DNA of 64,000 nucleotides, from positions 1 to 64,000 of the forward strand of contig NZ_JAFGZD010000019.1 of the NCBI RefSeq assembly GCF_017165765.1, written 5' to 3'. The notes beneath the pieces were generated by a model that was given only the letters and a program-made list of their open reading frames with translations, did no database searches and was not told the DNA's origin. Made by a program: the position numbers and the translations under genes. The first letter of the stretch is position 1, and each line of letters opens with the position of its first letter. The DNA is from Pseudomonas capsici. GTDB taxonomy: Bacteria > Pseudomonadota > Gammaproteobacteria > Pseudomonadales > Pseudomonadaceae. Below, piece by piece: positions 1 to 8,880 of the stretch.

Positions 1-76
1 AAGTTTCAAAGTTTCCTTTGCAACTTCAACCACTTGCGCTTCGATCAACTTCGCGTTGCTCGTCAGCGGGAGGCGA

Positions 77-104
77 ATTCTACAGCACCCGAAGGCGGTG
101 TCAA
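77..104 (-). promoter_or_regulatory. rRNA operon promoter, downstream member of a tandem pair
   Basis: On the minus strand a perfect -35 TTGACA (99-104) is separated by 16 bp from a -10 TAGAAT (77-82). It is followed by a GC-rich discriminator, then a leader running off the left edge. The arrangement and leader match what I remember of sequences ahead of Pseudomonas 16S rRNA genes, so an rRNA operon probably starts just left of the window and is read leftwards. The 16S gene itself is not in the window, so the assignment is inferred. Confidence 0.75.
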
Positions 105-236
105 ACCCTTTCTCATACCGCTGTCGATCCAACCGCGACCGAAGCCCTTCCAGACTGACCGAGCGAACCGTTAAACACTTGCAAACTATTGATTTACAAG
201 GCTTTTTCAGTTCCGCCTGCGCCGGAAGTGGGGCGA

Positions 237-285
237 ATTATAGAGAGATTAAATCGCCCGTCAACCGTTAATTTCGATTTCATTG
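237..285 (-). promoter_or_regulatory. rRNA operon promoter, upstream member, with UP-like element
   Basis: A second minus-strand promoter has -35 TTGACG (259-264), a 16-bp spacer and a consensus -10 TATAAT (237-242), followed by CGCCCC. The bases directly upstream (about 265-285, rich in AATT and AAAT on the minus strand) look like an UP element. Together with the promoter at 77-104 it forms a tandem pair typical of stable-RNA operons. No protein gene lies between the two. Confidence 0.7.
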
Positions 286-308
286 AAATTAACCGAAATG
301 GACGCTTC

Positions 309-345
309 CTATATAGAAGAAGAGCCTCGCTTCTATTCTATATAG
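309..345 (-). terminator. Hairpin directly after gcdG
   Basis: CTATATAGAA (309-318) pairs perfectly with TTCTATATAG (336-345), and an inner GAAG/CTTC extends the stem. It begins one base after the gcdG stop codon. There is no U-run, so it could be a processing or mRNA-stabilising hairpin rather than a classical terminator. It separates gcdG transcription from the rRNA promoters to the left. Confidence 0.45.
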
Positions 346-1566
346 CTAAAGCACCCCAGCCTCACGTAGCGCCATCACCTCTTCGGCCTTGAGCCCCAGG
401 ATGTTCTGCAGCACCTCCTGCGTATGCTCACCCAGCAAGGGAGGCGCACGTCGATATTCAACCGGTGTTTCAGAAAGCCGGATCGGACTGGCCACCTGAG
501 CAACGCTGCCGCCCAGCGCATGCGGCATCTCTATGGCCAGGCCACGTGCCCGAACCTGTGGATCTGCAAACACCTGGGCCAGGTCATTGATCGGCCCACA
601 CGGCACACCCGCCGCCTCCAGCGCCTCAACCCACTGCGCCGTCGTCTTGAACACCGTCACCTGACGGATCAACGGGATAAGTTCGGCACGATGGGTCACC
701 CGGAGTTTGTTGGTCCGGAAGCGAGGATCATCCGCCCACTGCGCCTGCCCGGCCACCTCAGCAAACTTTCTGAACTGGCTGTCGTTACCGACCGTAAGGA
801 TGAAATCGCCATCCGCCGTCGGGAAATCCTGGTAAGGCACGATATTGGGATGAGCATTCCCCAACCGACGCGGAGCATTGCCTGTAGTGAGGTAGTTCAT
901 CGCCTGGTTTGCCAGACAGGCCACTTGAACATCCAGCAGAGCCATGTCGATATGCTGCCCGATGCCACTCTGATCGCGATGGGCCAGGGCTGCCAACATC
1001 GCGCTGGTCGAATAGAGCCCGGTGAGAATATCCGTCAATGCGACACCGACCTTCACCGGCCCCGCCCCTTCCTCTCCCTCAGGACGGCCAGTCAGACTCA
1101 TCAGCCCGCCAAGCCCCTGGATCATGAAGTCATAACCCGCTCGCCTGGCATAAGGCCCACTCTGCCCGAAGCCGGTGATGGAGCAATAGATCAGGCGTGG
1201 ATTGATCGCCTTGAGCGTCGCATAGTCCAGCCCGTAAGCAGCCAGCCCACCGACCTTGAAGTTCTCGATCACGATATCGGAACGCGCCGCCAGCTCCCGC
1301 ACCAGTTTCTGCCCTTCAGGCCGAGTGAAGTCGATGGTGACGGACTGTTTGTTGCGGTTGGCCGAGAGGTAATAAGCCGCCTCGGAGGTGTTCTCACCGG
1401 CCGGATCCTTCAGAAACGGCGGCCCCCATGAACGCGTATCGTCACCATTGCCCGGACGCTCGACCTTGATCACGTCAGCCCCGAGATCCGCAAGGATCTG
1501 CCCTGCCCAAGGGCCAGCCAGAACCCGCGACAGGTCAAGCACTCGAATATGCGAAAGCGCGCCCAT
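346..1566 (-). CDS. gcdG: Family III CoA-transferase, glutarate/succinyl-CoA type
   Basis: 406 residues, a CaiB/BaiF (class III) CoA-transferase. These enzymes move CoA between carboxylates; beside gcdH it most likely makes glutaryl-CoA from glutarate. The N-terminus (LSRVLAGPWAGQILADLGA) is the family signature, and Asp179 in LTDILTG is at the position of the catalytic aspartate of formyl-CoA transferase. An upstream ATG at 1608 exists, but the start at 1566 begins directly before the conserved N-terminus and avoids overlap with gcdH. It lies 10 bp downstream of gcdH, so they are probably one operon. The family is certain; the substrate rests on context and on the P. putida gcdG-gcdH-gcdR arrangement. 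Confidence 0.9.
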   Translation of the reverse strand: MGALSHIRVLDLSRVLAGPWAGQILADLGADVIKVERPGNGDDTRSWGPPFLKDPAGENTSEAAYYLSANRNKQSVTIDFTRPEGQKLVRELAARSDIVIENFKVGGLAAYGLDYATLKAINPRLIYCSITGFGQSGPYARRAGYDFMIQGLGGLMSLTGRPEGEEGAGPVKVGVALTDILTGLYSTSAMLAALAHRDQSGIGQHIDMALLDVQVACLANQAMNYLTTGNAPRRLGNAHPNIVPYQDFPTADGDFILTVGNDSQFRKFAEVAGQAQWADDPRFRTNKLRVTHRAELIPLIRQVTVFKTTAQWVEALEAAGVPCGPINDLAQVFADPQVRARGLAIEMPHALGGSVAQVASPIRLSETPVEYRRAPPLLGEHTQEVLQNILGLKAEEVMALREAGVL

Positions 1567-1576
1567 GGCAGACTCC

Positions 1577-2758
1577 TTAATAGAAAGCCTGAATGCCGGT
1601 CTGTGCACGCCCCAGAATCAATGCGTGCACATCATGCGTGCCTTCATAGGTGTTCACGACTTCCAGGTTCACCAAGTGGCGAGCAATGCCGAACTCGTCG
1701 GAGATACCGTTGCCGCCCAGCATGTCCCGCGCCATTCGAGCGATATCCAGCGACTTGCCACACGAATTGCGCTTCATGATCGAGGTGATTTCCACCGCCG
1801 CGATGCCTTCGTCTTTCATGCGCCCCAGTCGCAGACACCCTTGCAGTGCCAGAGTGATTTCGGTCTGCATATCAGCGAGCTTCTTCTGGATCAACTGATT
1901 CGCGGCCAGAGGGCGTCCGAACTGCTTGCGATCAAGCGTGTATTGCCGTGCCGTGTGCCAGCAGAACTCCGCAGCCCCGAGAGCCCCCCAGGAGATTCCG
2001 TAACGGGCCGAGTTCAGGCAAGTGAAAGGGCCTTTGAGACCGCGCACATCCGGGAAGATGTTTTCTTCAGGCACAAAGACATTGTCCATCACGATCTCGC
2101 CGGTGAGGGATGCACGTAACCCCACCTTGCCATGGATCGCCGGAGCACTCAGCCCGGCCCAGCCTTTCTCCAGGACGAAGCCACGAATGTCGCCTTCGTC
2201 ATCCTTGCCCCAGACCACGAACACATCCGCAATCGGGCTATTGGTGATCCACATCTTGCTGCCGGTCAGGCGATATCCACCGTCGACCTTGCGCGCCCGG
2301 GTAACCATCGCGCCCGGATCGGAACCATGATCCGGCTCGGTCAGACCGAAACAACCAATCCATTCGCCGGAAGCCAGCTTGGGCAGGTACTTCTGTTTCT
2401 GGGCCAGGGTGCCGAATTCATTGATCGGCACCATTACCAGAGAAGACTGAACGCTCATCATTGAGCGATAACCCGAATCGACGCGCTCAACTTCCCGGGC
2501 AATCAAGCCGTAGCTCACGTAATTCAGCCCACTACCGCCGAACTCTTCCGGGATGGTCGCTCCCAGCAAGCCAACCTCGCCCATTTCACGAAAGATGGCG
2601 GGATCGGTCTGCTCATGACGAAAGGCTTCAAGAACCCGGGGAGCGAGTTTGCTTTGGGCGAACTGTTCAGCGCTGCGCATCACCATACGCTCTTCTTCTG
2701 TGAGCTGTTGATCCAGCAGCAGCGGATCGATCCAGTTGAAGCTTGCTTTACCACCCAT
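1577..2758 (-). CDS. gcdH: Glutaryl-CoA dehydrogenase
   Basis: 393 residues, an FAD acyl-CoA dehydrogenase that oxidises and decarboxylates glutaryl-CoA to crotonyl-CoA in lysine, tryptophan and glutarate catabolism; cytosolic, passing electrons to ETF. The N-terminal FNWIDPLLLDQQLTEEER and the C-terminal NTYEGTHDVHALILGRAQTG are characteristic. Glu372 in YEGTHD corresponds to the catalytic base of the human enzyme. The length is normal. It is followed by the CoA-transferase gene and is divergent from the LysR gene gcdR, which probably controls it. Confidence 0.95.
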   Translation of the reverse strand: MGGKASFNWIDPLLLDQQLTEEERMVMRSAEQFAQSKLAPRVLEAFRHEQTDPAIFREMGEVGLLGATIPEEFGGSGLNYVSYGLIAREVERVDSGYRSMMSVQSSLVMVPINEFGTLAQKQKYLPKLASGEWIGCFGLTEPDHGSDPGAMVTRARKVDGGYRLTGSKMWITNSPIADVFVVWGKDDEGDIRGFVLEKGWAGLSAPAIHGKVGLRASLTGEIVMDNVFVPEENIFPDVRGLKGPFTCLNSARYGISWGALGAAEFCWHTARQYTLDRKQFGRPLAANQLIQKKLADMQTEITLALQGCLRLGRMKDEGIAAVEITSIMKRNSCGKSLDIARMARDMLGGNGISDEFGIARHLVNLEVVNTYEGTHDVHALILGRAQTGIQAFY

Positions 2759-2837
2759 GACTCACTCCTCGCGTCTTTCGCAAATGTTGTGGAGTGATCC
2801 TAGACCCGCTTTCGCAAGGCGACAAACGACGATTATT

Positions 2838-2847
2838 CAAGATCTTG
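2838..2847. promoter_or_regulatory. Palindrome in the gcdH-gcdR promoter region, candidate GcdR site
   Basis: CAAGATCTTG is a perfect 10-bp palindrome near the middle of the 156-bp divergent intergenic region, with ATTATT before and GTGCTAAT after it. LysR proteins usually bind interrupted dyads in such a position. The link to GcdR is inferred from place and symmetry only. Confidence 0.4.
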
Positions 2848-2914
2848 TGCTAATTTCTCACTCCGTAATCCATAAAACCGCACTATTTATCGATAACGAG
2901 TGAGACAAGCGTAT

Positions 2915-3823
2915 ATGCGACGAAAAATCCCCAGCACAGCCGCACTCGTCAGTTTCGAGTCGGCCGCTCGCCATGAAAGCTTTACCAGGGCGGCCACCGA
3001 GCTTTCGCTGACCCAGAGCGCCATTTGCCGACAGATCGGCAGCCTGGAAGAGTTCTTGGGCGTCGAACTGTTCCGACGCTCCAGGCGCGGGGTGAAGCTG
3101 ACAGAAGCCGGCCTTTCCTACAGCCGTCGTGTTGCTGCACAGCTGGATGCGGTTGAACGCGACACGCTGTCGATCATGGGCCAGCAAGGAGCCAGTGTGA
3201 TCGAGCTGGCAGTCGTGCCGACCTTCGGTACGCAATGGCTGCTGCCACGACTCAAGGATTTCCAGCAGCGTCACCCGGAAGTCACGGTCAACCTCACCAA
3301 TCGGACTCGCCCATTCCTGTTTGCCGATACCGATTTCGACGCCGCCATCTACTTCGGTGATGCAGACTGGCCAGGCACCGAAGCTCATCGCCTGATGAGC
3401 GAAAACCCCATGCCGATCTGCAGCCCGACACTCATGCAAGGGCGCGACAGCCTGGATGCCAGCCAGATCGCCGAGATGCCTTTACTGCAACAGACCACAC
3501 GCCCTTACGCCTGGCGACAGTGGTTCAACGCGCAGCATCTGAATATTCCCCGCGACATGACAGGTCCCCGATACGAGCTATTCTCCATGCTTGCCCAGGC
3601 AGCCATGCATGAGATGGGAATAGCCCTGATCCCTCCTTTCCTGATTCAGCGCGAGTTACAGGAAAAACGGCTGGTCATCGCCAATACCCACGCACTCTCC
3701 AGCATCAAGGCCTATCACTTGATGATTCCAGAGCGAAAAGTCGAATCGGCCTCTCTACGCGCATTCAGGGATTGGCTGATCGATCAGGCAAAAGGCTACA
3801 GACTGCCGCCAGCAAGGGATTGA
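2915..3823 (+). CDS. gcdR: LysR-family regulator of glutaryl-CoA dehydrogenase
   Basis: 302 residues. Residues ~6-65 form the LysR winged helix-turn-helix (FESAARHESFTRAATELSLT, then QSAICRQIGSLEEFLGVELF), and the rest is the ligand-binding domain. The ATG at 2915 is preferred; an in-frame GTG at 2900 would add five residues. It is divergent from gcdH with a 156-bp gap, the usual layout for a LysR activator and its target. Glutarate-responsive control is known for the P. putida homologue and is inferred here. Confidence 0.85.
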   Translation: MRRKIPSTAALVSFESAARHESFTRAATELSLTQSAICRQIGSLEEFLGVELFRRSRRGVKLTEAGLSYSRRVAAQLDAVERDTLSIMGQQGASVIELAVVPTFGTQWLLPRLKDFQQRHPEVTVNLTNRTRPFLFADTDFDAAIYFGDADWPGTEAHRLMSENPMPICSPTLMQGRDSLDASQIAEMPLLQQTTRPYAWRQWFNAQHLNIPRDMTGPRYELFSMLAQAAMHEMGIALIPPFLIQRELQEKRLVIANTHALSSIKAYHLMIPERKVESASLRAFRDWLIDQAKGYRLPPARD

Positions 3824-4256
3824 GCCGGACACCAGAAAGTAGTGACTACTCAAAAACACCTACAGATATAAGGCTTTGTCGCTTTGGAACAATATTTCCG
3901 CATGACGCGTAAATTGGCCAATGTGCTTTATTTACGAGGCCTGTAGCTGCTTTTAAAGAATTGAGGGCAAATCGCTGAAAAAATCCGCTTTTCCACAATT
4001 TCCAGATGGAATCTCCTGAAAGCCATATAAATAAAGGCCTACAGCAATTACTTGCGACAATAGGTCACAGGATGACTTGTAGTTAATTTACAGTCTCGTT
4101 ACAGAATGTGTTGAAGCCCCGCTGATTTCAATTGCAGAATGCTCCGCCCCCCAGGCTTTCAAGGCCCCGGGACATGCTGATCGGCCACCCCAGACGCACC
4201 AGCCGTAGTGCGCTGGCCTATTTATGAAGATAAAAAGATCACGCAGGAGATTTGAC
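3824..4256. other. Intergenic stretch upstream of pntAA
   Basis: About 430 bp with no credible gene. It is clearly AT-richer than its surroundings from about 3840 to 4080. It must hold the pnt promoter, but I could not fix a convincing -35/-10 pair or a repeat. Confidence 0.4.
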
Positions 4257-5378
4257 GTGCACATTGGTGTCCCTCTTGAAACCCAGACGGGTGAAACACG
4301 GGTTGCTGCCACCCCGGAAACCATCAAAAAGCTGATCAGCCAAGGCCATAGAATCACTGTGCAAAGCGGAGCAGGCATCCATGCCAGCGTGCCGGACAGT
4401 GCCTATGAAGCAGCGGGCGCCACTATCGGTGGTGCAAGCGAAGCCTTCGCAGGTGAGCTGATCCTCAAGGTCACAGCGCCCAACGACAACGAGCTGGCTC
4501 TGATAAAGAGCGGCACGGTTGTCATCGGGATGCTCAACCCGTTCAATAACGAGACCATCGCCAGACTGGCCGAACGCGGCATCACCGCCTTTGCCCTGGA
4601 AGCCGCACCGCGCACCTCACGCGCGCAGAGCCTCGATGTGCTGTCGTCCCAGGCCAACATTGCCGGCTACAAGTCCGTGCTGCTGGCTGCTCATCACTAT
4701 CCGCGCTTCATGCCGATGCTGATGACCGCTGCCGGCACCGTGAAAGCCGCTCGGGTTCTGGTGCTCGGCGCCGGTGTTGCCGGGCTGCAGGCCATTGCTA
4801 CAGCCAAGCGACTGGGCGCGGTCGTAGAAGCCTCAGATGTACGACCTGCAGTCAAAGAGCAGATCGAGTCCCTGGGTGCCAAATTCATCGATGTGCCCTA
4901 CGAAACCGATGAAGAGCGCGAATGCGCCGAAGGCGTTGGCGGTTACGCGCGCCCGATGCCGGCAAGCTGGATGCAGCGTCAGGCCGTCGCCGTGCATGAA
5001 CGCGCCAGACTGTCGGACATCGTGATCACCACCGCCCTGATCCCCGGCCGCAAGGCACCGGTGCTGCTCAGTGCCGAAACGGTGGCACAGATGAAGCCTG
5101 GCTCGGTGGTCATCGATCTGGCCGCAGCACAAGGCGGTAACTGCCCGCTGACAGTCGCCGATCAGGTGGTGGTGGAACACGGCGTGACCATCGTCGGCCA
5201 TACCAACCTGCCCGCTCTGGTCGCCGCCGATGCCTCGGCGCTGTACGCACGCAACCTGCTGGATTTCATGAAACTGCTGTTCGACAAGGACGGCCAGTTG
5301 CAGATCAATCTCGAAGACGACATCGTCGCCGCGTGCCTGATGTGCCGCGACGGCCAAGTCATTCGCAAGAACGGCTGA
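4257..5378 (+). CDS. pntAA: NAD(P) transhydrogenase subunit alpha, part 1 (soluble NAD(H) domain)
   Basis: 373 residues. This is the NAD(H)-binding domain I of proton-translocating transhydrogenase, which couples hydride transfer between NADH and NADP+ to proton movement. MHIGVPLETQTGETRVAATP is the standard N-terminus. The dinucleotide fold is marked by VLGAGVAGLQAIATAKRLGA (GxGxxG). I chose GTG at 4257 because AGGAGA lies 7 bases before it and the family begins here; the in-frame ATG at 4224 would add 11 unconserved residues. In Pseudomonas the alpha chain is split, and part 2 follows after 10 bp. Confidence 0.95.
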   Translation: MHIGVPLETQTGETRVAATPETIKKLISQGHRITVQSGAGIHASVPDSAYEAAGATIGGASEAFAGELILKVTAPNDNELALIKSGTVVIGMLNPFNNETIARLAERGITAFALEAAPRTSRAQSLDVLSSQANIAGYKSVLLAAHHYPRFMPMLMTAAGTVKAARVLVLGAGVAGLQAIATAKRLGAVVEASDVRPAVKEQIESLGAKFIDVPYETDEERECAEGVGGYARPMPASWMQRQAVAVHERARLSDIVITTALIPGRKAPVLLSAETVAQMKPGSVVIDLAAAQGGNCPLTVADQVVVEHGVTIVGHTNLPALVAADASALYARNLLDFMKLLFDKDGQLQINLEDDIVAACLMCRDGQVIRKNG

Positions 5379-5388
5379 GGACAAGACA

Positions 5389-5709
5389 ATGGAAGAGTTG
5401 ATCTCCCCTGGTATCTATAACCTGATCATTTTTGTACTGGCGATCTACATCGGTTACCACGTGGTCTGGAACGTGACCCCTGCCCTGCATACGCCGCTGA
5501 TGGCCGTGACCAACGCCATTTCCGCCATCGTGATTGTCGGCGCCATGCTCGCCGCCGCCCTGACGGTCACGCCGCTGGGCAAGATCATGGGCACGCTTGC
5601 CGTGGCCCTGGCTGCCGTGAATGTGTTCGGTGGCTTTCTGGTCACCCGGCGCATGCTGGAAATGTTCAAGAAAAAAGCACCCAAGGCACAAGACGAGGTG
5701 CAGAAGTAA
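5389..5709 (+). CDS. pntAB: NAD(P) transhydrogenase subunit alpha, part 2 (membrane)
   Basis: 106 residues with three or four hydrophobic helices (for example NLIIFVLAIYIGYHVVWNVTPALHTP and ISAIVIVGAMLAAAL) and a charged C-terminal tail. It supplies the alpha-chain part of the proton channel. Its stop codon shares one base with the pntB start, so translation is probably coupled. In E. coli this segment is fused to PntAA; the split is normal for Pseudomonas. Confidence 0.95.
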   Translation: MEELISPGIYNLIIFVLAIYIGYHVVWNVTPALHTPLMAVTNAISAIVIVGAMLAAALTVTPLGKIMGTLAVALAAVNVFGGFLVTRRMLEMFKKKAPKAQDEVQK

Positions 5710-7163
5710 TGAGCATGAATCTGGTCACCCTGCTGTACCTGATCGCTTCGGTCTGCTTCATTCAGGCACTCAAAGGACTCTCGCACCCCACAACCTCTCG
5801 CCGCGGCAACCTGTTCGGCATGCTGGGCATGGGCCTGGCCGTGATAACCACCGTCGGCCTGGTCTTCAAGCTGGCTGCACTTTCGACCGTCGAAGGCACC
5901 AGCGCGGGTATCGGCTATATCGTGGTCGGTCTGCTGGTCGGCGGCACTGCGGGGTCGATCATGGCCAAGCGTGTCGAGATGACCAAAATGCCGGAGCTGG
6001 TCGCCTTCATGCACAGCATGATCGGCCTGGCAGCGGTGTTCATCGCCATTGCTGCCGTGGTCGAACCGCAATCGCTGGGCATCGTGCGCAACCTTGGCGA
6101 TGCGATACCCACCGGTAACCGCCTGGAGCTGTTCCTCGGTGCCGCCATCGGGGCAATCACCTTCTCCGGATCGGTGATCGCCTTCGGCAAACTGTCGGGC
6201 AAGTACAAATTCCGCCTGTTTCAGGGCACACCGGTACAGTTTGCCGGACAGCACAAGCTGAACCTGATTCTCGGGCTGGCCACGCTGTTCTTTGGCCTGA
6301 CGTTCATGTTCACCGGCAACCTGACTGCTTTCGCAATCATGCTGGCCCTGGCCTTCGTGATCGGCGTGCTGCTGATCATCCCGATTGGCGGCGCGGACAT
6401 GCCGGTGGTGGTGTCGATGCTCAACAGCTATTCGGGCTGGGCGGCGGCAGGTATCGGCTTCTCACTGAACAACTCGATGCTGATCATTGCCGGCTCGCTG
6501 GTAGGCTCTTCGGGCGCGATTCTGTCCTACATCATGTGCAAGGCCATGAACCGCTCGTTCTTCAACGTGATCGGGGGTGGCTTCGGCAGCACAGCCGAAG
6601 CGGGTGGCCCGGCAGGTGCCAAGGAAGCACGCCCGGTCAAATCCGGTTCGGCAGACGACGCCACTTTCCTGCTGACCAACGCCGACACGGTGATCATTGT
6701 TCCAGGCTATGGTCTGGCAGTCGCACGGGCGCAGCATGCGCTCAAAGAGCTGACTGAAAAGCTGACCCACCATGGCGTTACCGTGAAATACGCCATCCAC
6801 CCGGTAGCGGGTCGGATGCCCGGGCATATGAACGTGCTGCTGGCCGAAGCAGAAGTGCCTTACGATCAGGTGTTCGAGATGGAGGACATCAACTCCGAGT
6901 TCGGTCAGGCCGACGTGGTGCTGGTACTGGGCGCCAACGATGTGGTCAACCCGGCAGCCCGCAACGACCCCAAATCGCCGATTGCCGGGATGCCGATCCT
7001 TGAAGCCTTCAAGGCCAGGACCATCATCGTCAACAAGCGCTCGATGGCCAGCGGTTATGCCGGCCTGGACAACGAACTGTTCTATATGGATAAAACCATG
7101 ATGGTGTTCGGAGACGCCAAAAAGGTGATCGAGGACATGGTTAAGGCTGTGGGAAACGCTTAG
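5709..7163 (+). CDS. pntB: NAD(P) transhydrogenase subunit beta
   Basis: 484 residues. The N-terminal ~280 residues contain about nine membrane helices; the C-terminal ~180 residues are the NADP(H)-binding domain III, with VIIVPGYGLAVARAQHAL and VLVLGANDVVNPAARNDP as landmarks. It is the last gene of pntAA-pntAB-pntB. The ATG at 5709 overlaps the pntAB stop; a second ATG two codons later is also possible. A clear terminator follows 19 bases after the stop. Confidence 0.95.
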   Translation: MSMNLVTLLYLIASVCFIQALKGLSHPTTSRRGNLFGMLGMGLAVITTVGLVFKLAALSTVEGTSAGIGYIVVGLLVGGTAGSIMAKRVEMTKMPELVAFMHSMIGLAAVFIAIAAVVEPQSLGIVRNLGDAIPTGNRLELFLGAAIGAITFSGSVIAFGKLSGKYKFRLFQGTPVQFAGQHKLNLILGLATLFFGLTFMFTGNLTAFAIMLALAFVIGVLLIIPIGGADMPVVVSMLNSYSGWAAAGIGFSLNNSMLIIAGSLVGSSGAILSYIMCKAMNRSFFNVIGGGFGSTAEAGGPAGAKEARPVKSGSADDATFLLTNADTVIIVPGYGLAVARAQHALKELTEKLTHHGVTVKYAIHPVAGRMPGHMNVLLAEAEVPYDQVFEMEDINSEFGQADVVLVLGANDVVNPAARNDPKSPIAGMPILEAFKARTIIVNKRSMASGYAGLDNELFYMDKTMMVFGDAKKVIEDMVKAVGNA

Positions 7164-7182
7164 CCTCCCACCCGCCTGAAAG

Positions 7183-7214
7183 AGCCCCAGTGCGTTCTGC
7201 GCCTGGGGCTTTTT
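7183..7214 (+). terminator. Rho-independent terminator of the pnt operon
   Basis: AGCCCCAG (7183-7190) pairs with CTGGGGCT (7203-7210) across a 12-base loop and is followed by TTTT. It lies just after pntB. Confidence 0.85.
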
Positions 7215-7268
7215 GCATTCCGCGCAACAGTGTTTTGCCTTGAAAGGCCCTAATTAGAGCCCTCCAAT

Positions 7269-7283
7269 GCGACCTTGGTCGCG
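7269..7283. repeat. Partial REP-type palindrome
   Basis: The 15-mer GCGACCTTGGTCGCG is identical to the core of the REP element at 20652-20748. Here only one arm with its small palindrome is present, 60 bases before the CoA-transferase start. Confidence 0.5.
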
Positions 7284-7343
7284 GGACGGAAAAACCTCGA
7301 GTCTCTAGACTTGACCCTCGCTTCCACCTTCGAGACAGAATCC

Positions 7344-8837
7344 ATGTACCGCGACCGTATCCGTTTGCCTTCTTTGATGAGCAAGGTAATGAGCGCAGCA
7401 GAGGCTGCAGCGTTGATTGAAGATGGCATGACCGTCGGCATGAGCGGCTTCACCCGCGCCGGTGAAGCCAAGGCCGTTCCCCACGCATTGGCAGAGCGCG
7501 CCAGAGTGTCGCCGCTCAAGATCAGCCTGATGACCGGCGCCAGCCTGGGCAACGATCTGGACAAGCAGTTGACCGAAGCCGGCGTACTGTCGCGTCGCAT
7601 GCCCTTCCAGGTCGACAACACGCTGCGCAAAGCCATCAATGACGGCACGGTCATGTTCATCGACCAACACTTGTCCGATACAGTTGAACAGTTGCGCAAC
7701 CGCCAGATCAAGGCAGTGGATCTGGCCGTCATCGAGTGCGTGGCGATTACCGAAGAAGGTCATCTGGTTCTGAGCACTTCGGTCGGCAACTCGGCCAGCT
7801 TTGCGATCCTGGCCAAGCAAGTCATCGTGGAGATCAACCTGTCACAGCCGCTGGAGCTGGAGGGCCTGCACGATATCTATATTCCCAGCTATCGACCGAC
7901 CCGTCTGCCGATCCCGGTCCTGGATGCCGATTCGCGAATCGGCAGCAGCGCCGTCAAGATCGATCCGGCCAAGATCGTCGGTATTGTCATCAGCGATCAG
8001 GGTGACTCACCTTCAACTGTACTGCCGCCGGATGCCGAAACCCAGGCCATCGCCAACCATCTGGTGGAGTTCTTCAAGAAGGAAGTGCGCGAAGACCGGC
8101 TGACCAATCAGTTGATGCCGTTGCAGGCCGGGATCGGCACCATTGCCAATGCCGTGATGCACGGCCTGCTGGACTCGCCGTTCCATGACATGACCATGTA
8201 TTCCGAAGTGCTGCAGGACTCGACTTTCGACTTGTTCGATGCCGGCAAACTGAGTTTCGCATCCGGCAGCTCGATGACCCTGTCGGCCGCCAAGCATGCG
8301 CAGGTGTTCTCGGACTTCAATCGCTACAAGTCGCGCCTGGTGCTGCGCCCGCAAGAGATCTCCAACCATCCCGAAGTCATTCGCCGCCTGGGCATCATCG
8401 GCATCAACACGGCACTGGAATTCGATCTGTACGGCAACGTGAATTCGACCCATGTCTGCGGCACCCGGATGATGAACGGCATCGGCGGCTCCGGCGACTT
8501 CTCGCGCAATGCCCATCTGGCCATCTTTGTCACCAAGTCCATCGCCAAGGGCGGCTCGATTTCCAGCGTGGTGCCCATGGTGAGCCATGTCGACCATACC
8601 GAGCACGATGTGGACATCCTGGTGACCGAACAGGGTCTGGCCGACCTGCGCGGTCTGGCACCTCGCGAACGCGCCCGGATCATCATCGACAATTGCGTGC
8701 ATCCAGACTATCGCGAGGCTCTGAATCAATACTTTGCAGCCGCCTGCGAGGTCGGAGGGCATACCCCGCACATCCTGCGCGAAGCACTGAGTTGGCACAT
8801 CAACCTTGAAGAAACAGGCCGCATGCTGCCGACCTGA
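7344..8837 (+). CDS. Acetyl-CoA hydrolase/transferase family protein (succinyl-CoA:acetate type)
   Basis: 497 residues, class I CoA-transferase of the acetyl-CoA hydrolase/succinyl-CoA:acetate group (Cat1, AarC, ScpC relatives). Landmarks are SGFTRAGEAKAVPHAL near the N-terminus, MYSEVLQDSTFDLFDAGK, whose glutamate is likely the CoA-accepting residue, and GIGGSGDFSRNAHL near the C-terminus. The probable reaction is acetate + succinyl-CoA to acetyl-CoA + succinate; other short acyl groups are possible. The ATG at 7344 starts the conserved MYRDRIRLPSL; the open frame extends 23 codons upstream, into the REP fragment. It stands alone between pnt and the DUF1127 gene. Confidence 0.88.
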   Translation: MYRDRIRLPSLMSKVMSAAEAAALIEDGMTVGMSGFTRAGEAKAVPHALAERARVSPLKISLMTGASLGNDLDKQLTEAGVLSRRMPFQVDNTLRKAINDGTVMFIDQHLSDTVEQLRNRQIKAVDLAVIECVAITEEGHLVLSTSVGNSASFAILAKQVIVEINLSQPLELEGLHDIYIPSYRPTRLPIPVLDADSRIGSSAVKIDPAKIVGIVISDQGDSPSTVLPPDAETQAIANHLVEFFKKEVREDRLTNQLMPLQAGIGTIANAVMHGLLDSPFHDMTMYSEVLQDSTFDLFDAGKLSFASGSSMTLSAAKHAQVFSDFNRYKSRLVLRPQEISNHPEVIRRLGIIGINTALEFDLYGNVNSTHVCGTRMMNGIGGSGDFSRNAHLAIFVTKSIAKGGSISSVVPMVSHVDHTEHDVDILVTEQGLADLRGLAPRERARIIIDNCVHPDYREALNQYFAAACEVGGHTPHILREALSWHINLEETGRMLPT

Positions 8838-8850
8838 GGAACACAGTTTC

Positions 8851-8880
8851 AAGTGAGCAAGAGGTTTCTTTGCTCACTTT
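8851..8880 (+). terminator. Hairpin after the CoA-transferase gene
   Basis: AAGTGAGCAA (8851-8860) pairs perfectly with TTGCTCACTT (8870-8879) over a 9-base loop. Only a short T-run follows, so termination efficiency is uncertain. It starts 13 bases after the stop codon. Confidence 0.6.
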
